Shown here in pieces: positions 31,653-42,901 of a stretch of DNA of 64,000 bases (the stretch's first letter is position 1; each line of letters opens with the position of its first letter). The notes beneath the pieces were generated by a model. That model saw only the letters and a program-made list of their open reading frames with translations. It searched no databases and was not told where the DNA came from. Made by a program: the position numbers and the translations under genes. Source of the stretch: Argyresthia goedartella (Eukaryota > Arthropoda > Insecta > Lepidoptera > Argyresthiidae); contig OX463836.1 in the NCBI GenBank assembly GCA_949825045.1, positions 9,627,829 to 9,691,828 of the forward strand. Reading direction: 5' to 3'.

Positions 31653-32532
31653 TTAAAAAGAAACGGCAAGAAACTCCCCCATTAAACTACCACTACTACT
31701 GAAATTACTGCTGCTGCTGTCATCGGTCACTTTCTTGTCTTTTGTGTTATCAAGGCCTCTCATTTTGATTTCTTGATTTCTGACGTGTGCTGCACATCTA
31801 GTCCATTTCTCCTTCGACACCTGTGCAATGCCTTCTTGCAACAATCTTTTCACCTCTGAAAATTTGAAAGTTCTATTTTTTCTGGCAACATATCCTTTTA
31901 TGTTTGTTCATATCAATTCAATAGGGTTTAACTCACAATGTGTGTCGCAGGGTGGGAGTCGGAGAACAGTCACTCCTTTTTGTTTTGCCATCTCATCAAT
32001 AACATAAGCTTGATATTCGCCTTTGATACTTTTGGCTTTTTGATATCAAATGGAATGTTTTTCAAAGTTACCCAGTTCTGTATATTTCCCTTTTTCCACG
32101 CCATGACTGGCGTTTTTTCTAAATGACTAAAATGGAAATACCCGTAGTACATTAAAAATTAAGTAAGTGAATATGAAATTCTATACACATTCTTATATTT
32201 ATTACGGCTTACTCTTTACTTGGAATGATAACTTGCGTTATCTAAGATAACCACATCATTTGGCTGCAACTTTTCCAGCACTCTGGAAAAACAATTTTCA
32301 AAGTGAGGAGCATCCAAGTTTTCATGGTAATCCGGCGTCTCTTTGTATTAACCAGTCGCAGTCGCCAAAAACCCATCATCATTATCAACATGGTCTTTTT
32401 CATTTGCTAGTTCGATCTTTTGCTCCTGTTGACAGCCATTCTTTAAAAGCTGCTGTTGTACTTTTCATTTGAGTATTTTCCCAAGCTTTGCGACTCACTG
32501 TGCGACCTGAAATAGTAAAAACGGCGATAGTT

Positions 32533-32537
<5 letters not shown>

Positions 32538-32574
<37 letters not shown>
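32538..32574 (+). repeat. (TAA)n microsatellite, left flank of the Dong-type LINE
   Basis: About 12 TAA/AAT units abut the 5'-truncated LINE. The matching tract at 34538-34570 follows its 3' end. Dong elements are known to insert into TAA repeats. Confidence 0.9.
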
Positions 32575-32575
<1 letters not shown>

Positions 32576-34461
32576 TCATCGATGCGGTCGCATCTAAACA
32601 AGCTCTTCGTAAAAAAAGAAACATTAACACTATGTTTATTGACTATAAGAAGGCCTTTGACTCTGTACCGCACACATGGCTTATCTACGTATTACAACAC
32701 TATAAAGTTCACCCCACTATCATCTCATATCTATCAACAACCATGCAGACCTGGAACACTATTCTTAAGTTATACAATGATAACAATACAATACAGACTG
32801 ACAAAATCATCATTCGCAGAGGAATCTTCCAGGGCGATTCACTGAGTCCCCTCTGGTTTTGCCTGGCACTCAATCCACTATCAAATCTACTCAATAACAC
32901 AAAAAAAGGATTCCAAATAAAGTTTGATGACACACACCACACATTATCACATTTACTATATATGGACGATATAAAACTTTATGGAAGTAACTTAACAGAA
33001 ATACATAAACTTGCAGATCTAACACAACAGTTTTCTAATGACATACAGATGGAGTTCGGAATAGATAAGTGCAAAATACAATCAGTTCATAGAGGAAAAG
33101 TTGAGAGCAATACATACATATTAGAGAACGGAGATCAAATAGATCCAGTGGATAACGAGATAGGATATAAATACTTAGGTTACTATCAAACGCAACAGAT
33201 ACATCAAAGGGAGACAAAAAAAACAATCACACAGAAGTTTAGGAAACGGATACATAGCATACTTAAAACACAGTTGAACGCTCGAAATACCGTCAAAGCA
33301 TTAAACACATACGCCATCCCAATCCTAACATATTCATTCGGTATAATCAACTGGTCCCAATCAGACTTAATAAAACACCAACGCACCATCAACACACTTA
33401 TGACTAAATACAGAAAACACCATCCTCGCTCTTGCATACAAAGACTCACACTACCTAAAATTGAAGGAGGAAGGGGAATAATAGACTTAAAAAAATTACA
33501 CAACAAACAAATCACCACACTAAGAAGGTTCTTTCACGCTAAATCATCGCACTCAACCCTGCACAATGCCGTCGCTCAGTCCGACTTTAAACATACTCCA
33601 CTTAACCTACAAGACCATCAAGCTCAGATAAATGAAACTATCATCAAACCGCAACAGAAAATCGACATCTGGAAACGAAAATCCCTCCACGGCAGACACC
33701 GCTTAGACTTAGCCAACCCTAACGTCGACAAAACTGCGTCGAACGCGTGGCTTAAGAAAGGCGAGCTGTTCCCGGAAACGGAGGGATTTATGTTAGCCAT
33801 ACAGGACCAGGTTATAGATACTCGTAACTACAGAAAACATATCATACACGACCGCACAATGGCAAGCGACATGTGCAGACAGTGCCAAAATAGTTCAGAA
33901 ACAATACAGCATATCACAGGAGCCTGCAGATCACTCGCACAATCAGATTATAAACATCGCCACGACCAAGTTGCAGCCATCATACACCAACACCTCGCAT
34001 TCAGATACAAATTGATTGCACAAAAAACAGCCTACTATAAATACACACCTCAAACAGTTTTAGAATCAACAGATTTTAAACTCTACTGGGACAGAACTAT
34101 AATTACAGACAAAACTATTCATTTCAACAGGCCTGACATAACTCTCCACGATAAACAAAACAAAACAGTATTTCTCATAGATATAGCCATACCAAATACA
34201 CACAACCTTACCACAACGTTTACAGAAAAAAATACAAAATACACAGACCTTGCCATTGAAATTAAAACACAATGGCAGGTACAATCTGTCAAAACCATCC
34301 CAATAGTCATCTCATCCACAGGAGTCATCCCATACACATTACACACTAGTCTCAAAACACTAAATATACCCAGATCCACACACATACTTCTTCAAAAAGC
34401 AACAATACTAAATACATGTAGAATTGTACGGAAATTCATGGGCAAGGACCGTGATCTTTAG
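32575..34461 (+). CDS. Dong/R4-clade non-LTR retrotransposon ORF, 5'-truncated
   Basis: An open frame of about 628 codons after the microsatellite. RT: FIDYKKAFDSVPH (motif A), RGIFQGDSLSPLWFCLALN (motif B) and the catalytic YMDD at 32959-32970. C-terminal half: a zinc-knuckle-like CRQCQNSSETIQHITGAC from 33874, then a restriction-enzyme-like endonuclease with RPDITLHDKQ and FLIDIAIP (about 34130-34195). A single ORF with RT followed by this endonuclease marks the R2/R4 group, and insertion between TAA repeats points to Dong. The N-terminal part, with the DNA-binding region and the first RT motifs, is missing, so the copy cannot move on its own. The frame is otherwise intact, which suggests a young insertion. 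It lies antisense inside an intron of the DDE pseudogene. Confidence 0.9.
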
Positions 34462-34534
34462 TAGATAAGCACTTGGCGTAAGCCCGTGTATCAGAACCTC
34501 TTTATTACAAGAGTGAAATGAAAAATTCATAAAA

Positions 34535-34571
<37 letters not shown>

Positions 34572-34580
34572 TATTATTAT
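34462..34580 (+). repeat. Dong-type 3' UTR and right (TAA)n/(TTA)n tract
   Basis: A short 3' UTR is followed by TAA units (34538-34570) that switch to TTA/ATT units at 34571-34580. Confidence 0.75.
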
Positions 34581-34925
34581 TCAAGATAAAAAATAATGAC
34601 ATGATAATATGGTTTAGATGACTACTAATCATAACTAGGCTCACAGGGAGCCTGTATTTATGAGTAAGTAGGCCCGTGCCTCTTACGAGGATCATAGATA
34701 GTGATTCGGTGGCGTCATGTTTTAGGCAGTAACACAAGTAAAAAAGAAATAAAATACAATAATTTAAACAATGTTGAGCAATATGCTCTCCCTCAGAGGG
34801 AAGGAGACAAGATACAATCTAATAACTAATATGCTGCATGCCTCTGTTTGAGGGTGAGTGAGTGAGTGAATTATGTACCCACTTTAAATTGCTTGTGTAT
34901 TAAGAAAACTAGTGGTTATTTTTTT
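34581..34925. other. Remainder of the DDE pseudogene intron
   Basis: Non-coding, with a (GAGT)n tract at about 34853-34868. No further feature recognised. Confidence 0.45.
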
Positions 34926-35075
34926 ACCTGCATTTATCCAGGTTTCGTCGGTGTAAAATATCCGACGATTTTGTTCTCCAAATTCTTGATTTTTTTCTAA
35001 ATATTTTAATCTCCACAAGACAATTTCTGGGCGACCTATAAGGGCACTATTTCTATGACTCTTGAATACTTGAAT

Positions 35076-35847
35076 ACTTGCATTTCAACCCTTTTAATAT
35101 AACTCCTAATGAAGTTATCCGCAACGTGGCCAGTCTTATCCGTCGGTATACCTCGTGCCATGAATTAAGACCGCTTGGCGACGTCGTCGGAGGGAATTAC
35201 TGCGCATATGTACAGGTATTGAAAAGTGACTACTGCGCATTCAAGGACGGCGCGACGTATTTTTTTTTTAATGTTATTGTGTTTTAAGACTTTTCGGGCA
35301 GCAAGTTTTCCGTTCTTGTGCTACTAACGCTGTTTCTTCAGGAGTGCAGTTATTTTCTTCTTCGTCAATTTTTATTAATTAAATAGTAGTCACTTTTATT
35401 AGCTTTCGTCATTTCAATTCAATAACCGTATTATGAAGGGAGGGAGGGAGGGTTGATAAATAAGTAAGAAGGGAGTTGGCGAAATTCAGTCACAGTTTGT
35501 TTGAAAAAGGTTAGGGGTGTAGTTGTATGAGACTCTGCAGTTGCATGTCAGGTACGTATAGATAGTCAGAGGATTCGTCTAAAATGACTAACGAGGGCTT
35601 CAGTCAAATGGCCGTATTGGGTATTTCCCTAAAGCTTTTCGAATTACAAAATTCACATTATTATTGGTTCCAGTACCAACGATCATACATTTTTGTCGAT
35701 CTTCAATTTTCTCAATTTGGTAAATTTTAAAGATAAACTTTTTTGCTTTAATTCGCATCAGCAGTGGGGTCAATGACCGGTATTGTCTCACTAAAATAAC
35801 GGCCTTACTAATAAAAAAAAGTTATTCACTGTTAACTTATATATATA
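35076..35847. other. Non-coding DNA, no gene recognised
   Basis: May contain further 5' exons of the DDE pseudogene (an acidic EEENNCTPEETALVAQE frame on the minus strand near 35300-35350), but I could not confirm one. A (GGGA)n tract lies at 35436-35450. Confidence 0.35.
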
Positions 35848-36234
35848 AGTTAGATAGTCAAAATCGTTAGTTGATAAACTAGCGCGTTAGTCGAACAACT
35901 ATCGACAGATAGTAAAACAGATCGACAGGGTTTAGAATTTACGTTTCTTTTGTTTTTACATGTAAACCTAACACGAAGACTATTCGGGGGCTTCGCTGCG
36001 CTCGCCCTCTCTAGTCTTCACCTAAGCTACCGCAGTGTTTGCCCTGGTATTTCGTTTGCAATTCAAGTTTAAACTACACTATTTAATATTTAACGGTTTT
36101 AATCGTTAGTTTATCAAATAACGCGTCATATAGTAAGCAGTGCGCTACAGTTTACTATATGTCGATAGTTGACCAACTAACGAGGGAAAAACGTTAGTTT
36201 ATTAACTAACGGTTTTGACTATCTTACGGTGACA
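35848..36234. mobile_element. TIR element family A, copy 3
   Basis: Left end decayed (TAGATAGTCAAAATCG), right end intact (TATCTTACGGTGACA). The shared core lies at about 35957-36055 (GGCTTCGCTGCGCTCGCCCT, TTCACCTAAGCTACCGCAG). Confidence 0.8.
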
Positions 36235-36770
36235 TTAACAAGATAGCGAACAAAGAGTTTAGTCAAGTACAGGTAGCAACTGCTTCTGCAACTGTTTTAA
36301 TTTGCTGTTTAGTGCCATGTCTGCCTCTCCAGAAGTGGATAGTTATGGGCGCAGATGTATATCGGCCCCTGCTTATATCTGCATTTATAACCAGAAGGTT
36401 CTCGAAGCAAAACTCATACATTGTCGAATGTCACCGAACCTAAGAAATATAGGCAGTACTTTTTATTTTATTTTATGAAATTTCAGCCTATTTTAAGAAT
36501 TAATTTGAATATTTCGAGTATATTAATGTCTAATTACTTTTGTAAGTAATGTTTAAAATAACACCATTCGTGACGTCACGTTGGTAATATTGATGTAATA
36601 TTTTTGAACGGTTACTAGTGGCTGGTTGTAACTTGAAGCAAAGAGTTTCGTTTTTCCACAGTTTACATATAGAACAGTAGATAATCATCGAACAAAGGTA
36701 CATCGCACGGCTGCACACATGCGCGCGTGTTTGGTACGCACGCACACATAGCCTTCGGGAATGATGGAGA
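36235..36770. other. Non-coding DNA, no feature recognised
   Basis: No coding frame or repeat recognised. Confidence 0.4.
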
Positions 36771-36925
36771 CTGCTTTAATCGGGGCCGCGCGCCGCGCCG
36801 TTGCCGTGCTCGCTCGCTCTCACTCGTTACCGCCACCAGTATGTCATCGTCGTAACTAAGCAGGCACCCACCAACCTAGTGCAGTTTAGCAACTATTATA
36901 TACTTACAAGTATTTTAGTGGTAAG
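36771..36925 (+). promoter_or_regulatory. CpG-rich segment, candidate promoter/5' exon
   Basis: 36780-36840 is strongly GC- and CpG-rich (GGGGCCGCGCGCCGCGCC) in an AT-rich setting. It is followed at about 36918 by AGTG|GTAAGTAT, a near-consensus splice donor. It lies about 0.9 kb before the first coding exon at 37833, so it could be the promoter and untranslated first exon of that gene. This is inference only; it could be a decayed repeat. Confidence 0.3.
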
Positions 36926-37321
36926 TATTAAAATATTCGATGAAGTGGGAAACTAGAAACACTAACGATCTCTAATATTATTACTTTGTGTAAACAATAT
37001 TGTCTATTAAACTGTAACAGAAATACTTTCCATAGGTACCTACTTAAAAGCAAAATTTGTATTTTAGGTAGTTATGCAAAGCCACGAACGTGACACAGCC
37101 CTGCGCATCGAGCGAAAGTAGGTAACGAACGCTCCTAAACGGCCTCTGATTTACTAGTGTTCTATATATGTATACTGTGGTTTTCTGAGGTATCTTGTAT
37201 CTGATCGAAAAAAATAAATGTCACTATATATGTCACATTTACAACAACAAAAAAAACCTTAGAAAATTGAGCAAAAGACGGTCAAAAATAACTCTTATTC
37301 TTCTTCTTTCTTCTTCTCTTA

Positions 37322-37474
37322 AGTCATAATATGACAAATTTTGGTATATTATGGTCATAATTTATCAATATTCAGATAAGAAATGAGTTTTTACCAGGAA
37401 ATTTATCATTATGCTGGTCGTAACGTGCGGCTTTTGGACACAGTAAAGAGGGTTTATGATACGTGTGTAGATAA
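37322..37474. mobile_element. TIR element family B, copy 4 (half)
   Basis: Contains ATATTATGGTCATAAT, AGATAAGAAATGAGTTTTTA and the end GATACGTGTGTAGATAA. The other half is missing. Confidence 0.75.
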
Positions 37475-37832
37475 ACAAATTTATCATGTGATCAAGTTTC
37501 AAATTGAAAACATAGAATGGCTTGACTATATACAGCAGTTGGCGGATGCTGAATATCGTTTTATGTTATTGTAACTTATGTAAATACCCTTTCAATTATA
37601 TTTTACGCCAAGCCTTGATCTTTATCTCTTTTTTAGTTACTCTATGATTCCAAAGAGCCCAGATTAATGAAACTCTTTTCTTTATTTTACTACTCCATGG
37701 CAATGAGTTTTTAAGCCATCAGAAAAGTTTATATGACACCGTCAATTTAAAACATGACCAATAAACAGTATGGCTCGAAAACATATTTGTTATTACATAA
37801 ATATTGGATTTTAAATCGCAAAATAATCAAAA

Positions 37833-37928
37833 ATGGAGGAAGCCTTCGAAAAGCTAAAGAAAGACGGAAGAAATAGTGTAGACCTCCTCATGCAGTGGAT
37901 GAAAGACGGTAACAAAATGTATGACAAG
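37833..37928 (+). CDS. Candidate first coding exon of a TPPP/p25-alpha-like host gene
   Basis: ATG at 37833 opens 32 codons (MEEAFEKLKKDGRNSVDLLM, then QWMKDGNKMYDK) that end at AAG|GTTGGG, a possible though weak donor. The pattern acidic/Phe start, KKDG, then WMKD resembles the beginning of the p25-alpha domain of tubulin polymerization promoting proteins (DG..S..WMK). After the donor the frame runs into the GC-rich hairpin repeat. Plus-strand exons with similar lysine/glutamate-rich content lie at 45276 and 46733. The phases (this exon ends in phase 0, the next begins with the last two bases of a codon) require one more small exon between them, which I did not find. Confidence 0.5.
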
Positions 37929-37967
37929 GTTGGGGGTTCGTTCTCGTGCTTCTACTGTTTAGTAAAC

Positions 37968-38158
37968 ACTCCAACTGGTAGAAGTTTATGGACACCCGTC
38001 ACCCGTAGCATGTTTACCCCCGCGGGGTGTAGCGACGAGGGAAAGTGAGAGACAGAGCTATACGCTCGAAATAGCTCTGTCACACACTTTCCCGCGTCGC
38101 GACACCCCTCCGTGGTCAAATTGCTACGAGGGCAGGTCCTCATTCTGATATTGTACAA
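37968..38158. repeat. GC-rich hairpin repeat G, copy 2
   Basis: GACAGAGCTATACGCTCGAA and ATAGCTCTGTC form a stem, as at 23195-23412. Flanked by CACCCGTAGCATG and TTGCTACGAGGGCAGG. Confidence 0.6.
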
Positions 38159-38319
38159 ATAAGCTCCTAACTGGACACTTCACAATTCCCTGAGTACATG
38201 GGTACCCTTCTGCCCCTACCAGTGGGAGAATTTAGGTTTAGTACGAGCACGAAGACGTACCCAATGTTTCTGTGTAAACGAGAGCAATATGCCCATCGTT
38301 TGGGAAATGGCGTAATAAT

Positions 38320-38793
38320 TAGAGATGCAACGATACGCCTTTTTGGCGATACGATACCGATACCGATATGCTTATAAAAATATCGCCGATACCGATACGC
38401 TTATTGAATTAAAAATGAAGGTTAAATAGATAAAATACAAGTCAGGTTATTTTTTTATTAGGTAATATAAAAATATAGACAGGTTGGTACAGTTTTAGTA
38501 GGTAATTAAAATTAACATTAATCAGATTTTTGTTTAAAAATAGAGCGCGGGGTTTCCCCGAGCGTAGTTGGTGCCTCGTTTGCAACGAAATAGAACGCGC
38601 GTTTACATTGCATTTTAACGTGCCTCGTTTGCAACGAAATGGACAAGATAACACGCGCGTTTACGCATTTTTAAAGCGAGAAATTTGAAAAGTATCGTTG
38701 TATCGACCATAAAACATCGTCGATGCCGATATATCGGCAAACCTGAAATATCGCCGATATATCGGTATCGGTATCGTATCGGTTGCATCCCTA
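38320..38793. mobile_element. hAT-type MITE with 8-bp target duplication
   Basis: TAGAGATGCAACGATACG at the left answers the inverted CGTATCGGTTGCATCCCTA at the right. It is flanked by the direct repeat GTAATAAT (38312-38319 and 38794-38801). Interior: many GATACCGATA units at both ends and a 60-bp-spaced direct repeat (TGCCTCGTTTGCAACGAAAT). 474 bp, no ORF. An 8-bp duplication is the hAT signature. Confidence 0.92.
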
Positions 38794-39025
38794 GTAATAA
38801 TGACGATGTTTAGATAAGCTTCATTGTAAAGGTATTCCATGTGGAGCAAATTTTAGACTAAGGTTACATTCATGTGTCGGGGTGTTTGACTTTTAAAATT
38901 TATAGTTATTGACAGCTTTTTTTTTGTCTTGGGGAAGCATTAATCGACTGAGAGTGGACTTGATTAAATCTTTCACAAAGTAATCTATAACGTATTAATA
39001 GACGAATGGGTGTGGCGGTAAGTAG

Positions 39026-40790
39026 AAAAAAACCGGTCAAGTGCACTGAATTTCGAGAAGGCTTTAGATCGTGTAGACCACTTCATCCTGCTACAGAAAT
39101 TAAATAAACTGGGAATACATGGTGATTTGTTACGATGGATCGAATCATACCTATCAAACCGTTCACAAGCAGTTGTAGTTGGTGGATACAGATCCAACTA
39201 TGTGGATATCCCGTCTGGAGTACCGCAAGGATCTCACTTGGGACCGTTGTTATACAACGCATACTTATATGATATATACAAATGTCTTGAACATTCAAAT
39301 TATTTGATGTACCAAGATATATCTGGATATCAAAGATCAAAATGATAGTATAAATTTGCAATCCGATTTACATAACTTAGAAGAATACTATAGACAAAAC
39401 CGTATCACGGTAAACAGCACGAAATTTCAGGTAATTTCTTTTAGTAGGCGCCGAAATACGATAAATTTTCCATATACTATTAATATGATTCCAATTCTAA
39501 GAGTGCAGTCAGTAAGAGACTTAGGTATCTTATTCGACTCTAAGTTTATGCTTGATCAACACATTGATAATATACGGAATAAAGCCTAAAGAAATTTAGG
39601 ATTTGTGATGCGTACCTGCTCGGTATTTGGGGATCTTGGTTGTATTAAAAATGTATATTTTGCGTATGTACATAGTGTACCAGATTACGGAAGCATTATA
39701 TGGTCACCTTGTTATCAAACTTACAAAGACCGCATTGAAAGAGTACAGAAAAAGTTTCTGAATTATCTTAACTATAGGGCTCGCTCCTCTCATTCCACAT
39801 ATGAAGACAGTTGCTCTGGACATCGTATTCTTCCTCTGGCAGACAGACGAGTGATGTTAGATGTAATGTTCCTGTACGACATACTTGTGTCGCGAGTCGA
39901 CTGCGCTCGGTGGCGTACAGCACGCCGCTGCGGCGCACGCGCCACACGCCGTTGCTGCGTGTGCCAGCGCGACGCACTAACTACGTCGCCAACGAGCCGC
40001 TCACCAGGATCACACGTACTTACAATAACACCTTCCAACACATCGACCCGTTTAATAACTCCAGCGCCTCCTTCAGAAACTGCATTCTCAAACACTTTAC
40101 ACAACCGGAACAATAAACTAAGAAACATATTATATTATTATACAGAAATATATTTATTGCATATCTATTTATATATATAGATATATATTTACATTATATA
40201 CTTATATAAACATAAATATGTAAATGTGATAGAATGAACGTATAAAAAATATATACCTATATAAATAAATGTATAAAAAAAAACTACTACTGGTCCGTTT
40301 CTTTTTGCCTCACTGAAACACATACCGTAACAAAAAAAGGATCTTTTTGGGGTAATCTATTATTGGCTATGTAATTGGTGTTCATTTTAAGGATTATCTA
40401 TTTTGTAATGCTGTTGATTACCTGAATAAATAAATAAATAAAGTGCGAGTCAAACTCGGTTCCGTACCAACGTACAATGGTAGGGATGGTGTGGAGTGTA
40501 TAGTTTGGATTTTACGTACCTAGCAAAATGTTGTTTACAAAGTTATTGGTGCAGCTACTTTTACACTCCATGTACGTAACCAGGTGCATTCATAAGTTTG
40601 TATGTGGTATTGAAAGGATTATTGTATTTATTTTATTCTGTTTTTTAGTATTTGTTGTTATAGCGGCAACAGAAATACATCATCTGTGGAAAGTTAATCT
40701 GTCTAAATATCACCGTTCATGCATGAGATACAGCCTGGTGACAGACAGACGGACGGACGGACTTACGGATGGACAGCGGTGGCTTAGTAG
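39026..40790 (+). repeat. Lepidopteran dispersed repeat L, copy 5, split by a LINE
   Basis: The first 19 bp (AAAAAACCGGTCAAGTGC) are at 39026-39044. The repeat resumes at 40439 with AGTGCGAGTCAAACTCGG and runs to GGACAGCGGTGGCTTAGTAG at 40790, where the Mutator-like element begins. AAGTGC on both sides of the LINE is the target duplication. Confidence 0.85.
39045..40438 (+). pseudogene. 5'-truncated CR1-like LINE with dead RT
   Basis: Begins inside the RT palm (FEKALDRVDHFILLQKL), then SGVPQGSHLGPLLYNAYLYD (motif B), RVQSVRDLGILFDSKF and PDYGSIIWSPCYQ. Frames change near 39340 and 39590. Where the catalytic box FADD is expected the sequence gives MYQDIS, so it is inactive. An AT-rich 3' UTR ends in (AATA)n at 40438. 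The insertion splits repeat L with a short AAGTGC duplication. It lies in the candidate intron of the host gene at 37.8-46.9 kb. Confidence 0.85.
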
Positions 40791-41497
40791 TCCGATAAAC
40801 GGAGCATATGTAACCCGAAAAATTCCTCCGTCTTTGAAATTTGGCATGTGATGAAGTTCGGTGATACAGATTATAGATTCACAATAATCCAATAAATTTT
40901 GCTATGAAAAATTAGGTATTTTCACCTAAATATGAAAATCGTGTATAACTCTCTGTGAATATTTCCTCAGTCTGAAATACTTTCTGTATACTTAAGTTTG
41001 TACTATTTAGAATAGGTATGTTTAAGAATCCAACATTTTTTCGATTTCCGTGATACCTAAAATTTACTTTTTAATATTTTTCACTTTATCTTCTACTGAA
41101 AAATTACTTCGTCAATTTTTATTTTTTAATATGTTTTTATATCCTAAAATACATGATTTCGTTAAGTAATCCAATAGATTTTCCTTTTTAAACATTGTTT
41201 TATTATTTTTGCTTAAATACTTAGTGTGAAAAATTGCTCCGTCCATTTTTATACCTTTATTAGTTATGAGTCGCCGTATTTTAATAGATTTTTCAATAAT
41301 CCAACAACTTTTCCAACGGTCTTATACTTTTCAAGATATGACCGTTATTAAAATAATTAATTGAATTACTGTTTTAACAGTTGAAATAGAACACGCTTGC
41401 TGATCTGTATAAGGGTTTTGTGGTTGCCCGCGGCCGATTGTTGAATCAGACTGGGGGTAATGAGAACTTTTTGAAATTTTACTACCACAGGTACTAT

Positions 41498-42030
41498 AAT
41501 ATGCCTATACCAAAGTCTTGCAGTATTAAACACCCATTTATAAATATTATGAAGGTATATTTGTACAGTAAAACAGTGCGTGAGAGTAATCTTAGATGAT
41601 TTTGTTACGGAAAGGCTGTTTTTATAATTTTCGCAGTAACTGTTTTGTCGCAGGAAAGTGTGGGACAAAGGTCTAATATGCCTATACCAAAGTCTTGCAG
41701 TATTAAACATCCATTTATAAATATTATGAAGGTATATTTGTACAGTAAAACAGTGCGTGAGAGTAATCTAAGATGATTTTGATACGGAAAGGCTGTTTTT
41801 ATAATTTTCGCAGTAACTGTTTTGTCGCAGGAAAGTGTGGGACAAAGGTCTAATATGCCTATACCAAAGTCTTGCAGTATTAAACATCCATTTATAAATA
41901 TTATGAAGGTATATTTGTACAGTAAAACAGTGCGTGAGAGTAATCTAAGATGATTTTGATACGGAAAGGCTGTTTTTATAATTTTCGCAGTAACTGTTTT
42001 GTCGCAGGAAAGTGTGGGACAAAGGTCTAC
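41498..42030. repeat. Tandem repeat, 3 x 177 bp
   Basis: ATGCCTATACCAAAGTCTTG starts units at 41501, 41678 and 41855 (period 177). Each ends with GCAGGAAAGTGTGGGACAAA. Copies two and three are almost identical. Lies just inside the left TIR of the Mutator-like element. Confidence 0.92.
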
Positions 42031-42668
42031 ATCGCGCTCTTACGCGCGCAACACATTATGTTGAAACATCTAAAAATTAAATAGAAAAGCGGCTAAAAAC
42101 TGATGTTTTGTTGTATGGAAATAAAAATGAACCAAATAAAAATAATAGTGTATCACATGTACCTAGTTGATTATCTGTGTTAGGCACTATAGCTGTCTAT
42201 GTCTAGTCTTAAGGGCGCACCGAGCTTCTAGCACTAATCGATTTTAGGTATTTTATGCGCTTTGTGTTTGTGTGCGTGAGACAAACCGGCCAGAGCGAGC
42301 GGCTAGCTAGAGTCGTGGGCCGCGTGTGACGTTATTTTATTTACAAAATAAAACAAAAAATCGATTTCAATTACTTATATTGAAAATATTTAAGTTAGAC
42401 CCCGTTTTCCAGATTTTACACAATCTTTTTATTCATAATTTGCCGTTGAATGTACTAAGCAGGTATCTATGATCAATTTATTAATAAAAATAATTATTAA
42501 GTATAATTGTAATTGCATAATACCTAATTACCTTTAACGATAATATTCTTAGTACAATAGAAACTCAGTTAAGTGAACTCAATATCGTAAAATAACATAA
42601 AGGCTAAATAAGGTAAGAGTCCCAGTTGTCGACCCTTTATTTTCAAATTAAAATTATTTATTCTGCTT

Positions 42669-42790
42669 AAGATCTCCGTGGTCTAACAGGTTTCACGCTT
42701 GCTTTTCCCACAAGAGATGCAGGTTCGAATCCTGGCAATGTACCAATGAGATAATGAATTTATCATAAGTACATCATCGAACGTTCAGTG
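42669..42790 (+). mobile_element. tRNA-derived SINE family S, copy 6 (5' part)
   Basis: GATCTCCGTGGTCTAACAGG and GGTTCGAATCCTGGCAATG, then ACCAATGAGATAATGAATTT. The body stops soon after. Confidence 0.8.
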
Positions 42791-42901
42791 TTTCGGTTGC
42801 CACATTAAGCTTTAGGTCCCGCCCGGCTACTATCGCTACGTGGTAGTGGTCGTACAATCCCTCTATCTAAATTGATTTGTTTGACAGTCCATTTAACTGA
42901 T

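Larger units (their letters stand above)
31653..35075 (-). pseudogene. Intron-containing DDE (IS630/Tc1-type) transposase pseudogene
   Basis: Three exons on the minus strand. Exon a (about 35075-34928) encodes RPEIVLWRLKYLEKN and RRIFYTDETWINAG, the first catalytic aspartate, and ends at a GTAAAA donor (34927-34926). Exon b (32506-32220) follows a TTTCAG acceptor: GRTVSRKAWENTQ, then PHFENCFSRVLEKLQPND and VVILDNASYHS with the second aspartate, ending at GTAAAG. Exon c (32126-31653) follows TTTTAG: LEKTPVMAWKKGNIQNW, then CELNPIELI with the third acidic residue, and a serine-rich C-terminus. Breaks: stops and a frameshift in exon b near 32400, a frameshift in exon c near 32010, and a stop just after NPIELI. 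The family (DDE_3-like) is often multicopy in insects. The a-b intron holds the Dong-type LINE. Confidence 0.8.

Noticed and set aside
32488..32574. Open frame joining the Dong-type ORF to upstream sequence, with a poly-asparagine run
   Set aside because: The first 30 codons are the antisense of a transposase exon plus the TAA microsatellite read as asparagine codons; not part of the LINE protein.
34408..34737. Minus-strand frame with poly-tyrosine
   Set aside because: The tyrosine run is the TAA microsatellite read backwards.
41498..42030. CRISPR-like array
   Set aside because: Units are 177 bp, directly adjacent with no spacers, in a eukaryotic genome.
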